From: Arsenophonus sp052174135
GTDB taxonomy: Bacteria; Pseudomonadota; Gammaproteobacteria; Enterobacterales; Enterobacteriaceae
Assembly: GCA_052174135.1 (NCBI GenBank)
Contig: JBQMRZ010000004.1
Location: 1-64,000 of the forward strand
Length of the DNA: 64,000 nucleotides
Reading direction: 5' to 3'
A program made the position numbers and the translations under genes. This document shows, in pieces, positions 37,432-47,881 of this stretch. How positions within the stretch are numbered: the first letter of the stretch is position 1; each line of letters begins with the position of its first letter. A model generated the notes under the pieces. The model did no database searches. It was given only the letters and a program-made list of their open reading frames with translations, and was not told where the DNA came from.

Positions 37432-39961
37432 TTTTTAACTAAATTTTATAGTAATTTTGAGATTTTACCTTGGTTATATTATTTTTAATATTTTATTACT
37501 TTTAAATATTAAATATTATTCATTAGTAATCTTATAACTCAGATCTCCTTTAATGAGATTTATTATAACACCATATAAAATAATTAGTTTGTTATTCTTA
37601 TTTTCAATAAGTCGTTTGAAAGATTTTTCTTTTATCTTTACAAGAGGCAAATAAATAACGAGTTTTGCAAAAAAAAAAATAAAAATATTTTAGCGGTCAA
37701 TTATTAAAATTTTATTTATTATTATTCATAATTGTTATTATTTTATTTAATATAATTAATTGAACAATTCTTTACTTTGCAAAAACAAAGATATTAAAAT
37801 AATTGTTTAAATTATATTTAATTAGGATAAATTGTGTTAATAGAAATTAACAAAAAAAAATGTATTTATTTTTACCATAAATTTATTGATTTTAAGTAAG
37901 TATTTTTTTATTTAAAAATAAAACTATTATTAATAATATTGATTACTCTATTGCTCTACTTTAAAATTTAAAATTATTTATAAAATATATGTCAAGTAAA
38001 GGAGTGTTTATTTAGGTAGATAAACAAATTTATTCAAATAAATTTGTTTGAATAAAAACTAATTTGTAATAATTTATTTATATATATATTTTTATAATAA
38101 ATAATGGTTATTGATAATATTTAATTATAAAATAAATTTTGTTACAAAGCAAACTCAGTGGTTAACATTTATATTAAAAATATTTATTTTATCGTTAAAG
38201 TTTATTTTCTTCATATAAAATAAAGAGGACGATGAATCGTTAACTAATAAAATAATGAAATATTTATTTCATTTGTTATTAAAATAATATCTATCAAATA
38301 ACTTCAATATAATGTTTGATACTATGATTATTGAATAAAGTTATTTTTGATAAAAAATACTTGAGTCGGTATAAACAAACTATATAATAAATTTTAATTT
38401 AAGATAAAAATAGAAATTAATTTAATAATTTATTTTTCTTATATTGAAGTATTAATATATTATAAGTTTTTTATAAGGACTAAAACATATGAATATTGAA
38501 AATATGATTAGTTGGAATAGATTAATTTTTTTAAAGATTAATTAAGCTTCTATGAAACTTTAATTTCTTTTTTTAATTTTTTTATTATACGGTACCGCTC
38601 ATTTATAATCGCAAAAGTTATTATTATTTTTATAAAAATGATACACTTAATGCTTTTATGCTAGCTTAGTGAATATTATTAGATAAATATAATTTAATTT
38701 TTTTTATACTTATTTATACTATTGATAAATAAATTATATTTTTGTGTTCAAAATTGAATGTTTTAATAATAAAAATAATCATGACTAAATATTAGTTATC
38801 AACTATTATTATTTTAAGTTTACTTATTTTAAAATTTTATATTTTAAAAACTCATAGTATTGTTATACTCAAAATAAGATCATTTTAAATTTTATAAAAA
38901 AAATAAAAAATAATTTTTTTTTAGCTAACAGCATATATGAATATAATTCATTCTAAATACTTTTTATGTGTTAAGTATTTTTACTATTAGCAATTATGAG
39001 CCTATTCGATATTATATTTAGAGTTTTATTTTATTAAATAATTTATTACTAAAGTGAAATTAATAGATTCTTGATAACTTATTGATTAAGGTTATTAGAG
39101 AGGTATATATAAATAATGATATATTATAAAATAATTTAAATTATAAAATTTATTAAAAAATATTGATTAATAATTAATTAATCAAATTAATATAATTAAA
39201 TAATATAAACTTTAGATCAATATATCAAATAAATTTATCAGATATAAATATTAATTTGTTATATAAAATATGGATAAAGAACCTTGAAACATAAAAATTT
39301 TCTTATACTAATCATTTTATTTTATAATATGTAGTAACTTTCCTTGCTCTCGATATAATTTTATTGCACTATATAATTCAGTTTAACTTCTATATTAAAT
39401 GTTACTATTTATTTTAGTTATTAAGAATTTTATAAAAAAATTTTAATATTGATAATTCTCAATATTTACTAATTAAATAATTTTACGACAAAGATATTTT
39501 TATGATATTAAATTTAAAATAACTAGTTCATTATAATTAATAACAAAACACATCTACAAATTTATTTGCTAAAAATATCAAGATTAAAGGTAGAAAAACA
39601 GAAAACAGATAATATTTATTATAGATTTTTTATTTTATTTAAATGTTCAAACTGAAGTTTATTTTTATTAAATAAGTCTATTAAGTGAACTTTTATGCAT
39701 AATTTATTGAATTTTATTGATTAAAATTATTAATATAAATCGATAACATTTTTACTAAAATGCTAGAACTCTTATACGGAAGAGTTAAGATTTTAATGAT
39801 TTTTAAAAAAAAATTAAAGATTTCTTTATGTTTATTAATTAAAAAAAATAAATCTTCGATTAAAATATAGAATAAAACTAACAGAAAATTAATATAAATT
39901 TAATTTTAATTAATAAAAATAAATATTTTAAACAATTAAAACAGAGAAGCTCAATAATTTT
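37432..39961. other. Gap of glnD size between map and dapD
   Basis: E. coli has glnD (about 2.67 kb) in this exact place and strand. The gap is 2.53 kb with no open frame. GlnD-like pieces are readable at 38150-38385 (separate entry), and VTFLALDIILLHYII at 39334-39378 resembles the ACT-domain LELIALDQPGLLARV, though it sits further from dapD than expected. A weak 7-bp stem at 37541-37561 might terminate map. The rest is unreadable A/T. Confidence 0.5.
38140..38390 (+). pseudogene. glnD: Relic consistent with glnD
   Basis: GlnD uridylylates the PII proteins in response to glutamine. Here four pieces occur in family order on the expected strand, at roughly the right distance from map. QTQWLTF (38150; family TLQWVAR) is followed by FLT/AE-like residues. 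YLFHLLLK-stop-Y (38261-38290) and NIMFDTMI (38306-38329) match RFALHLVVSRY and RLLFDRQL. KKYLSRYKQ (38352-38378) matches KDYFRVTRR. Stops and shifts show it is dead. Individual pieces are short; the case rests on order, strand, spacing and the gene-sized gap. Confidence 0.45.
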
Positions 39962-40786
39962 ATGGAAAAAATCAAAGCTATTATTGAAAATGCTTTTAAG
40001 TGTCGAGAAGAAATACAACTAATAAAAAGAGATCTTCGATTAAATGAAGCAATTAACCAGGTTATTACTAAACTTGATAAAGGCCAGTTAAGAGTTGCTA
40101 ACAAAATAGATGGGCAATGGATAACCCATCAATGGATTAAAAAAGCGGTGCTACTCTTTTTTTATATTAATGATAATCGATTAATTGAAGGCGCAGAAAG
40201 CAACTATTTTGACAAAATAACCATGAAATTTTCTGAATATGATCATGCTCGTTTTCAAAAAGAAGGATTTAGAGTTGTTCCACCTGCAACAGCTCGAAAA
40301 GGTGCTTTTATAGCTAAAAATACTGTTTTAATGCCATCTTATGTTAATATTGGCTCTTATATCGATGAAGGAAGTATGATTGATACTTGGGCAACAGTTG
40401 GTTCTTGTGCACAAATTGGAAAAAATGTTCACTTATCTGGTGGTGTTGGAATTGGAGGTGTGTTGGAACCACTACAAACTAATCCAACAATTATTGAAGA
40501 TAATTGTTTTATTGGAGCTCGTTCTGAAATTGTTGAGGGTGTTATTGTAGAAGAAGGCTCTGTTATTTCAATGGGCGTCTATATTGGACAAAGCACTAAA
40601 ATTTATGATAAAGAAACTGGTAAAATTTTTTATGGTCGAATTCCTGCAACTTCTGTTGTTGTTGCGGGTAATTTACCATCTAAAGATGGTAAATATAGTC
40701 TATATTGTGCTGTTATTGTAAAAAAAATTGATGAAAAAACTAGAAAAAAAATTAATATCAATGAATTTCTAAGAAAAATGAATTAA
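39962..40786 (+). CDS. dapD: Tetrahydrodipicolinate N-succinyltransferase DapD
   Basis: DapD succinylates tetrahydrodipicolinate with succinyl-CoA in the diaminopimelate/lysine pathway, supplying peptidoglycan cross-links. The 274 residues equal the E. coli length. The helical N-terminal domain ends at about 100 (GAESNYFDKITMKF). Then a left-handed beta-helix with hexapeptide repeats follows (VLMPSYVNIGSYIDEGSMID in two parts, GSCAQIGKNVHLSGGVGIGG) and the C-terminal lid with NLPSKDGKYSLYCAVIVKK. ATG start. It marks the right end of the E. coli-collinear block. Confidence 0.97.
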   Translation: MEKIKAIIENAFKCREEIQLIKRDLRLNEAINQVITKLDKGQLRVANKIDGQWITHQWIKKAVLLFFYINDNRLIEGAESNYFDKITMKFSEYDHARFQKEGFRVVPPATARKGAFIAKNTVLMPSYVNIGSYIDEGSMIDTWATVGSCAQIGKNVHLSGGVGIGGVLEPLQTNPTIIEDNCFIGARSEIVEGVIVEEGSVISMGVYIGQSTKIYDKETGKIFYGRIPATSVVVAGNLPSKDGKYSLYCAVIVKKIDEKTRKKININEFLRKMN

Positions 40787-42462
40787 AAATTTATCATAAT
40801 AGATTATTAATTATATATTCATTATTAAGTTATGATTTTTAATCATCATTTTAATTTTAAAAAAAAATAACAAAAGTACATTCTTTATCAAGAAGTAATT
40901 CATAATATTTTAAAATCTCTTTTTTTTTAAAAGATAAATATAATAATAAATTTATGATAAAGCATATTATATATAATATTTGCTATAACAAAAATTGTAT
41001 ATTTTCAATAAAATTGAATTTCTTAAAAGAAAGTTATAATTAAGTAATTAAATTATTTTAATAATACTTAAATTAAATATACTTTAAAAAGTAAATATTA
41101 AATAATTTTTTTTGTTATTTAGAATAATTCTAAAATATAAAATTACTAAAATTAAAAAATCTCTTGAATAATTTACTAATAATTTATTTATTTTTAATAT
41201 TAAGCATTTTTGAGGTTAAATTTATATTTTACTAATTAATTAACTTAAAATTTAATATTGCAGTTTATGATATAAATAAATGTTAACTCTTGACTTTAAT
41301 ACGATATTTAATCATTTAAACTCTGACGCAATAAATATCCAAAAAATAATCTCATTTTCAAGTATATAAATCATTGACGATCATTATATTTTAAATATCT
41401 TAAAATATAATGTTAAACAATCGATAGCAAGTAAAATAAAACATCGCATTTTAATGTAGATCATACTATTAATGGTATATATTACAAAATTATTTACTAG
41501 AAGATATATATATCATATGAAATTTTAATTTATATTTTTATAAAAAATTTATATTAGCCATAAAAAAAGAAATTCGAATTAAACTCGATATCAAAATAAG
41601 ATAATAATTTATTTTTATAAAACACTCAATATTAGTAAATGATGAATAATCAGTAATAAATAATTAATTTAAGCTACCTAATTTTATGCCTTATTATTTA
41701 CAAATTGTTTATATCTCAATTTTGTATTTATGTAAGTCAAGTGATATTTAAAAATTAAAATTTATGAAGTTTATGTTATGAATTGTAAAGTAATTTACTG
41801 ATTGATGTGATTAACTGACTGTAAATTATACAGATTTTTGGTTTATAATATAAAAAATATTATTCTTAATTTTACTTTTAAAAAAGAAATTAAATACTAA
41901 TAAAAAATATATTGATACTTTATTAAAATTTTAGAGATAAAAAATTATCTTTAAAAAAATTAATACATATTATTAATTATGAAAATAATTACTACCAAAA
42001 AATTAAATTGAATTTATATAAATAAAATTGATTATCTATGTTAAAACTGAGTATATCATAAAATTATAAGATAATTAATAAAAATAAAATGATACAAATA
42101 AGATACTATAATATTTTTATATAAAATATAGTTAAAATTAATTATAATTGTAGAAATTCATTTTCGATTAATACAACAATATTACTGAAATCATCTATTT
42201 ATATGGAATAGTTTAAGATTTATTTTTTTAAAAATAAAAAATATAAATCAATCTATAATAATTAAATCTTAAGTTACTAATATTAAAATTAATTATATAA
42301 AAATTAATAATAAAAATGAAAGATTTTAATTTAAGTGAATAGTTTAACTAATTTAAAAATAGAGAAATATTATTAAAACTAATTTTAAAATTAAAATATA
42401 TTATTAAAAATTTAATTTTACTTTTTTTTAATTTTTAATGATGAAAAATTATTATTATATAA
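40787..42462. other. 1.7-kb AT desert after dapD
   Basis: Synteny with the E. coli minute-4 block breaks here. No gene or readable relic is visible. A 12-bp perfect hairpin (41382-41393 with 41401-41412) is the only structure I noted. Confidence 0.6.
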
Positions 42463-42546
42463 TGCCCAGAGCGGGACTTGAACCCACATAGCTTTAAAGC
42501 TGAGGGATTTTAAATCCCTTGTGTCTACCGATTTCACCATCTGGGC
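42463..42546 (-). tRNA. leuZ: tRNA-Leu (UAA)
   Basis: The 84-nt gene folds as a class II tRNA with a long variable arm. The acceptor stem GCCCAGA/TCTGGGC is perfect and the anticodon loop gives TAA, read on the minus strand. It is third in the Gly-Cys-Leu cluster after pgsA, matching E. coli leuZ. The terminal CCA is not encoded: after discriminator A the DNA continues TTA. Confidence 0.95.
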
Positions 42547-42556
42547 TAAATTCTAG

Positions 42557-42627
42557 AGGCGCGGCTCGGAGTCGAACCGAGGTATACGGATTTGCAATCC
42601 GTTACATGACCACTCTGCCAACGCGCC
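42557..42627 (-). tRNA. cysT: tRNA-Cys (GCA)
   Basis: The 71-nt gene has the anticodon stem-loop ACGGA TTGCAAA TCCGT (GCA anticodon), the T-arm CTCGG TTCGACT CCGAG and the acceptor GGCGCGT/CCGCGCC. The last acceptor pair (7-66) is T-C, a mismatch where E. coli has T-A. CCA is not encoded; after discriminator T the DNA reads CTA. It is the middle gene of the cluster. Confidence 0.94.
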
Positions 42628-42661
42628 ATATTTAATAAAAACTTATTTATATAAATAATAT

Positions 42662-42737
<76 letters not shown>

Positions 42738-42805
42738 ATTTTAATTTATTCTTTTAAGGTTAATTTTATATTAAACTCAACTCTGTTTATGACCTAGTCA
42801 ACTGC

Positions 42806-42833
42806 ATTTTACTTGTTTCTTATATTGAGTCAA
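42806..42833 (-). promoter_or_regulatory. Promoter of the Gly-Cys-Leu tRNA cluster
   Basis: On the minus strand TTGACT (42828-42833) and TAAAAT (42806-42811) are 16 bases apart, ending about 70 bases before the tRNA-Gly start. This region between pgsA and glyW is less AT-rich than typical spacer. A second TTGACT follows downstream without a good -10. Confidence 0.55.
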
Positions 42834-42883
42834 TACTATTTATTTATTAATCCAGTTCATTTGTTAATTTTCAATCATTTTCG

Positions 42884-43435
42884 TCAAGTTCTATTTAAAG
42901 CTTTTCTGGCAGAAAATAAATATTGAAACATAGACCAAAATGTTAAAATAACTGCAAAATAAAGTAATATAATAGTAATTACTTTAATTTGAATGTTAGG
43001 ATGCCACAATAATCCAACTAATGAAATCATCTGAGTTGTTGTTTTGAATTTTCCAATCCACGAAACAGCTACACAACTACGTTTATTTAATTTTGTCATG
43101 CATTCTCGTAATGATGAAATAGTGATTTCACGAACAATCATGGTTACTGTAGGTAATGTAACCCACCAAACATGATAATATTCAGTTACTAATACTAATG
43201 CTGTTACTACCATAATCTTATCAGCAACTGGATCTAAAAATGTACCAAATCTAGTTGTTTGCTGCAAAAGTCTAGCTAGAAAGCCATCAAACCAATCAGT
43301 TAATGCAGCAATAACAAAAAGAAATGCGCAAACAAAAGGTGCCCAATAAAAAGGAAGATAAAAAAATAATACAAAAAACGGAATCAATATGATACGAAAA
43401 AGTGTTAACAATGTTGGGGTATTTAATTGCATCAT
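42884..43435 (-). CDS. pgsA: Phosphatidylglycerophosphate synthase PgsA
   Basis: PgsA makes phosphatidylglycerol phosphate from CDP-diacylglycerol and glycerol-3-phosphate in the inner membrane. The 183-residue protein (E. coli 182) has the full CDP-alcohol phosphotransferase motif at 47-72: D47..D50-G, A54-R55, G64, D68 and D72. Five or six membrane segments surround it. The start is one of two consecutive ATG codons. It follows uvrC and precedes the tRNA cluster as in E. coli. Confidence 0.97.
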   Translation of the reverse strand: MMQLNTPTLLTLFRIILIPFFVLFFYLPFYWAPFVCAFLFVIAALTDWFDGFLARLLQQTTRFGTFLDPVADKIMVVTALVLVTEYYHVWWVTLPTVTMIVREITISSLRECMTKLNKRSCVAVSWIGKFKTTTQMISLVGLLWHPNIQIKVITIILLYFAVILTFWSMFQYLFSARKALNRT

Positions 43436-43491
43436 GTTCTATAATTATCTATATAAAATAAAATATTATATATACAATTTTATTAAACTTA

Positions 43492-45321
43492 TCACTTTAA
43501 TACGTTAAAAATTTTTTCTGCTAGTGTATATGAAATTGTTGGTAATTTTCTAATTTCATTTATACTTGCATTACGAAGAGCTTGTAAACCTCGAATATAT
43601 TTAAGTAATATTTTATGGCGTTTAGGACCTATGCCTTTAATAGAATTTAAAATGCTAGTATTTTTAATTTTTGCTCTACGTTTACGATGTTCACTAATTG
43701 CATAATTATGTGATTCATCACGAATATTTTGTATTAAGTGTAGTGCAGGTGAATCAGACGGTAATGAAAAACCTTCACCATTAGGTTTTAAAAATAATGT
43801 TTCCAAACCTGTTTTACGAGCATGTCCTTTAGCTACTCCTATAAGTTTTGGCCGACAAGTATCCCAGTTCACATTTAATGTTTTGAAAACATCAAATGCT
43901 TTAGCTAATTGTCCCTTTCCACCATCAATAAAAATAAGATCTGGTACTTTACTTTCATCTATATGTTTGTTATAATGTTTAGTTAAAACTTGATACATGG
44001 CAGAACAATCATCGCCAGGTGTAATATCAATTATATTATAGCAACGATATTCAGAATATAATGGTCCATTATTATTAAAAACAATACAAGATGCTACAGT
44101 TTGCTGCCCTGAAGTATGACTAACATCAAAACATTCTATTCTAGAAATTTTTTTTAATCCGAAAAAACTACTTAATGCTTGCATTCTTTTATGAATAGTA
44201 GATTGCTCTGAAATTTTTTTTTCTAATGCTATTTTTGCATTAGTACGAGCTAGATTTAAAAGTTTTGAATTCATTTCATGCGGTTGTATTTGAATTTTAA
44301 TTTCACGCTTTGCTTTTTTAGTTAAAAAATTAGCTAATATAGTTTTTTCTTCTAAAAAAAAATCCAATAATATTTCTTCTGGTAAACTGTCAATTTTATT
44401 ATTCTCTAAATAAAATTGACTTAAAAATCCTCGAACAACTTCATTTAATTGTGTATTTACTGGAATTATTGGATAATAATTGCGACTACCAAGTACTTTT
44501 CCTTGGCGAATAAAAAGAATATGAATACATGTGATACTTAAATTATAAGCAATACTAATTATATCTAGATTTTGTGTATTACTAGTGATAAATTGTTGTT
44601 CTGTCACTGTTCTAACAGCTTGTATTTGATCACGATAATTTGCTGCACTCTCAAAGTTAAGTTTTTGGCTAGCCTCTTTCATATTTTTGGATAATTGTTC
44701 AAGAACTTTTTTATCTTTACCTAATAAAAACAAACGAACACATTCTACTTGTTGTTGATATTCCTTATCAGTAACTAATCCTTTAATACAAGGTCCAAGG
44801 CAGCGATTAATATGATATTTTAGACATACTCTAGAACGATTACGATAAGCACTATTTTCACACTGACGCAATGGAAAAAGTTTTTGTAATAAAATTAGTG
44901 TTTCTTTGACAGCATAAATATTTGGAAAAGGACCAAAATAATCGCCATTTACTTTCATTGTACCGCGATATATAGCCAAGCGAGGGTGTTTATCTGCACT
45001 TAAAAAAATATATGGATAGGATTTATCATCTTTTAGTAAAACATTATAACGAGGTTGATAAAGTTTAATATAATTATGTTCAAGTAATAAAGCTTCTGTT
45101 TCTGTATCTGTTATAGTAACATCAATTTGAGCAATATTTTTAACAAGCTGTTCAGTTTTGCGATTTGTTATTTGTGCTCTAAAATAAGTCGCTAAACGTT
45201 TTTTTAAATCTTTTGCTTTACCGACATAAATGACTTTTCCAGATGTATTATACATACGATATACACCTGGTTGATTAACTACAGTTTGTAAAAATTTTTT
45301 TGGTTCAAATAATTTTAGCAC
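43492..45321 (-). CDS. uvrC: Excinuclease ABC subunit C
   Basis: UvrC makes both incisions in nucleotide excision repair. The 609 residues (E. coli 610) show the GIY-YIG nuclease domain (GVYRMYNT at about 19-26, VIYVGKAKDLKKR), the Cys-rich region with CLGPC, the UVR motif near 200-235, the RNase H-like C-terminal nuclease (ECFDVSHTSG, FIDGGKGQL, IRDESHNYAI with catalytic D and H) and two helix-hairpin-helix repeats (IKGIGPKRHKILLKY, IRKLPTISYTLAEKIF). The start is GTG. uvrY, normally immediately upstream, is reduced to a possible relic. A 15-bp hairpin stands 18 bases before the start. Confidence 0.97.
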   Translation of the reverse strand: MLKLFEPKKFLQTVVNQPGVYRMYNTSGKVIYVGKAKDLKKRLATYFRAQITNRKTEQLVKNIAQIDVTITDTETEALLLEHNYIKLYQPRYNVLLKDDKSYPYIFLSADKHPRLAIYRGTMKVNGDYFGPFPNIYAVKETLILLQKLFPLRQCENSAYRNRSRVCLKYHINRCLGPCIKGLVTDKEYQQQVECVRLFLLGKDKKVLEQLSKNMKEASQKLNFESAANYRDQIQAVRTVTEQQFITSNTQNLDIISIAYNLSITCIHILFIRQGKVLGSRNYYPIIPVNTQLNEVVRGFLSQFYLENNKIDSLPEEILLDFFLEEKTILANFLTKKAKREIKIQIQPHEMNSKLLNLARTNAKIALEKKISEQSTIHKRMQALSSFFGLKKISRIECFDVSHTSGQQTVASCIVFNNNGPLYSEYRCYNIIDITPGDDCSAMYQVLTKHYNKHIDESKVPDLIFIDGGKGQLAKAFDVFKTLNVNWDTCRPKLIGVAKGHARKTGLETLFLKPNGEGFSLPSDSPALHLIQNIRDESHNYAISEHRKRRAKIKNTSILNSIKGIGPKRHKILLKYIRGLQALRNASINEIRKLPTISYTLAEKIFNVLK

Positions 45322-45338
45322 TAGAATAAAAACTCTTT

Positions 45339-45372
45339 ATTTATATAAGCTATCATTATAGCTTATATAAAT
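45339..45372. repeat. 15-bp hairpin before uvrC
   Basis: ATTTATATAAGCTAT and its exact reverse complement are separated by CATT. On the minus strand AAAGAG and a T5 run follow before the uvrC GTG. It could end transcription of a vanished uvrY, or sit in the uvrC leader. Confidence 0.65.
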
Positions 45373-45374
45373 TA

Positions 45375-45431
45375 TTCTATATTATTATCAATTTTAATTC
45401 ACCGTATATAGAACACTTGTATCTATTTATT
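45375..45431 (-). pseudogene. uvrY: Possible uvrY tail relic
   Basis: Read on the minus strand, KINRYKCSIYGELKLIII-stop lies where the C-terminus of UvrY (GacA response regulator) should be, just before uvrC. The family reads TVNSYRYRMFSKLNIHGDVELTHLAI. Shared residues (N, Y, K/R, I, G, E/D, L) need a four-residue deletion to align. It is one short match supported mainly by position and strand. Confidence 0.3.
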
Positions 45432-45747
45432 TTTTTATATTTAAGTTGAGTTCTTTTATATTTTATTTAAAATATTTTTTATTTTTATTTAAATTAAAAT
45501 TAATAAATAGTATTTAGTAAATAATTATCATAATTAAATTTATAACGTTAAATTAACTTTTATTTAATTATTTTCTTACTTAATAAAATAATTTCTATCT
45601 CCGATATTTAATTAGTTTATATAATTTAATAAAAATATATAATATGTTTGTTATTTTATATTTTTTATTTTATTGAAAATAAACTAAATTTAAAATTTTA
45701 TAAATTTATTATACTAAACTAATAAAATATATATAAATAAAATGAAT

Positions 45748-45811
45748 GTTAATATATTTAATATTATATTAATATATACACATTAATATAATATTAAATA
45801 GTAATATTAAC
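45748..45811. repeat. Long inverted repeat upstream of uvrC
   Basis: A perfect 17-bp stem (45757-45773 with 45782-45798, loop ATATACAC) extends with a bulge to an outer GTTAATA/TATTAAC stem. It lies in A/T desert about 430 bases from uvrC and 620 from dtpA. Confidence 0.6.
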
Positions 45812-46426
45812 TAATAATTTAAGATAAGTTGATAATATCATTAGTTAAATTTAAATTAAAATTTAATAATTTATATGTATTAATATTATATTTATTTATT
45901 TTATTAATTCATTTAAATATTATTAATCAAAATTTTATTAAAATAATACCAATTAATAATTATAAATTTAAAACTAATTTAATTTTATTTATTTTAGCAT
46001 TAAAGATATTTATTATAGAATAGCTATCGTATTTTCAATAAGTTATTTATATATAATATAAGATTAAAATCAATATAAAATTAATAATTATATCATTAAT
46101 ATGATTTTATAAAAAATAAAGTATACCAATAAATCACTATTATTTTTTTAAAAAGTTATTCAGTAATGTATATTAATGTCATAATAAGATTATTTTTATA
46201 TAACTAATAAATATTATGATTATTTTAATAATATTTAAAATTAAAATAACTAAATAATATATATGTGATTTAATTAAAATATTATGTAATTAGTTATATT
46301 AAAATTTTTAATAAAAAATTATTTAATAAAAGTAAATATTAATTTTTAAAAAAATCTATTTATATTTAATGTATAACAATAAAATTGTTTAATTATATAA
46401 AATTATAATAATAAAAAATATATAAT

Positions 46427-47881
46427 TTATATTTGTATTATTTTATTAAGTAATGGTGCTGTAAATAACATAATTAATGCAATAACTCCTGTTACTACAC
46501 CTATTTTCATGAAAATATCAGTATATATTTTTAATGATACTAAAGGACTCAATAATTCTCCTTGAGGCATTGCTGTCATAGAAGCAATAAAACCAGCAAT
46601 AAAAGCAGCGGCAGAACTAGTTAAAAACCATGAACCCATAATAAATCCCATTAAACGTTGAGGTATCAGTTGTGCTATCATTGCTAATCCTAAACCAGAA
46701 ATCATTAATTCACCAATACCTTGTAATGCATAATAAAGTACTAACCAATTAACAGAAACGATACCTGTTTTATTAGCAAACTTAGCGCCTAATGGTAATA
46801 TAAGAAATGCAGTTGAACAAAATATCATTCCGATTGCAAATTTATGAGGTATAGACAAATTATCACCCATTTTATTATATATTATTGCAAGAATAGGACT
46901 AATAAGTATAATCCAAAATGGATTAAAAGCTTGATATTGCGCTGCTTCAAGATTTATACCTAAAATATTATGTTCTACATTATGTATAGCAAAGAAATTT
47001 AGTGATGTTGGCATTTGACTATATAATACAAAAAATACAATCGCCTCTATCATTAAAATAAGCGCTACAAACATTTTTCGACGAGCTATACCTTTTAATT
47101 CAACAGTTTCTTTAATAAAAATGATTATAATAAAAAATGAAATAATTACTAAGGCAACTTTTGCTACTTCCATATTATATAATAACCAATTAGAAAATAT
47201 AATTAGCATTAATATACCAATAATAATAAATAAATATTTAGATAATTTTATCGACTCAAAATCAGGTTTAGATCCATAGTTTTTAATCCAATTTTTGCAT
47301 AATAAAAAATTAATTAAAGTAATAATTAAACCAATTACGCTTAATGAAAATGCAATACTCCAATTATAGTGCTTTGCTAACCAAGGTGTAGCTAACATAG
47401 AGAAAAATGAACCAATGTTAACAGCCATATAGTACATTGTAAATGCGCCATCGAGACGTCGATCATTTTTATGATAACAAGTGGAAAGTAATGAAGAAGG
47501 ATTTGCTTTAAATAAACCATTACCAACTGCAACGGTTGCTAATCCAAAATATGTTAATAAGACATCATGATTAGAATAAGCAATAAAAGCATAACCGACA
47601 GTAAGTACGATAGCCCCTAGTACAATAACTCTTTTAGTACCTAAAATTTTATCACCTAACCATCCACCAATAGCAATAAAACTATAAACTAATGAAGTAA
47701 AAGAAGAAAATAATACAAAAGATTGAACTTCTGACATTCTTAACATTTGAGTTAAATAAATTGTTAAAATACATTGTAAACCACTAAAGCCAAATCTTTC
47801 CCACAGCTCAATTGAAAAGATAAGATAAAAAGAACGTGGTTGTTTAAAAGCATTTAAACTAATATTTTTAATATTATTCAT
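46427..47881 (-). CDS. dtpA: Proton-dependent di/tripeptide transporter DtpA
   Basis: This is a POT-family (PTR2) importer of di- and tripeptides driven by protons, in the inner membrane. The 484 residues have about 12-14 membrane helices and align throughout with E. coli DtpA (about 500 aa): ISLNAFKQPRSFYLIFSIEL, GGWLGDKILGTKRVI, NGLFKANPSSLLSTCY, DGAFTMYYMAVNIGSFFSM and SQMPTSLNFFAI. The POT signature ExxERFxYYG reads ELWERFGFSG at 25-34: E25, E28 and R29 remain, but the Tyr pair is Phe-Ser. The C-terminus is short. ATG start. It stands alone between deserts, so peptide import is probably valued by the symbiont. Confidence 0.95.
   Translation of the reverse strand: MNNIKNISLNAFKQPRSFYLIFSIELWERFGFSGLQCILTIYLTQMLRMSEVQSFVLFSSFTSLVYSFIAIGGWLGDKILGTKRVIVLGAIVLTVGYAFIAYSNHDVLLTYFGLATVAVGNGLFKANPSSLLSTCYHKNDRRLDGAFTMYYMAVNIGSFFSMLATPWLAKHYNWSIAFSLSVIGLIITLINFLLCKNWIKNYGSKPDFESIKLSKYLFIIIGILMLIIFSNWLLYNMEVAKVALVIISFFIIIIFIKETVELKGIARRKMFVALILMIEAIVFFVLYSQMPTSLNFFAIHNVEHNILGINLEAAQYQAFNPFWIILISPILAIIYNKMGDNLSIPHKFAIGMIFCSTAFLILPLGAKFANKTGIVSVNWLVLYYALQGIGELMISGLGLAMIAQLIPQRLMGFIMGSWFLTSSAAAFIAGFIASMTAMPQGELLSPLVSLKIYTDIFMKIGVVTGVIALIMLFTAPLLNKIIQI

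Larger units (their letters stand above)
45322..46426. other. 1.1-kb AT spacer upstream of uvrC
   Basis: It contains a possible uvrY relic (45375-45431) and two long hairpins (45339-45372 and 45757-45798). A 64-codon frame at 45829 is composed almost only of Ile, Leu, Asn, Lys and Phe, and is not a credible gene. Confidence 0.55.

Noticed and set aside
45829..46023. 64-codon plus-strand frame upstream of uvrC
   Set aside because: Low-complexity hydrophobic and Asn/Lys run without family resemblance; stops are avoided only by chance in repetitive A/T.
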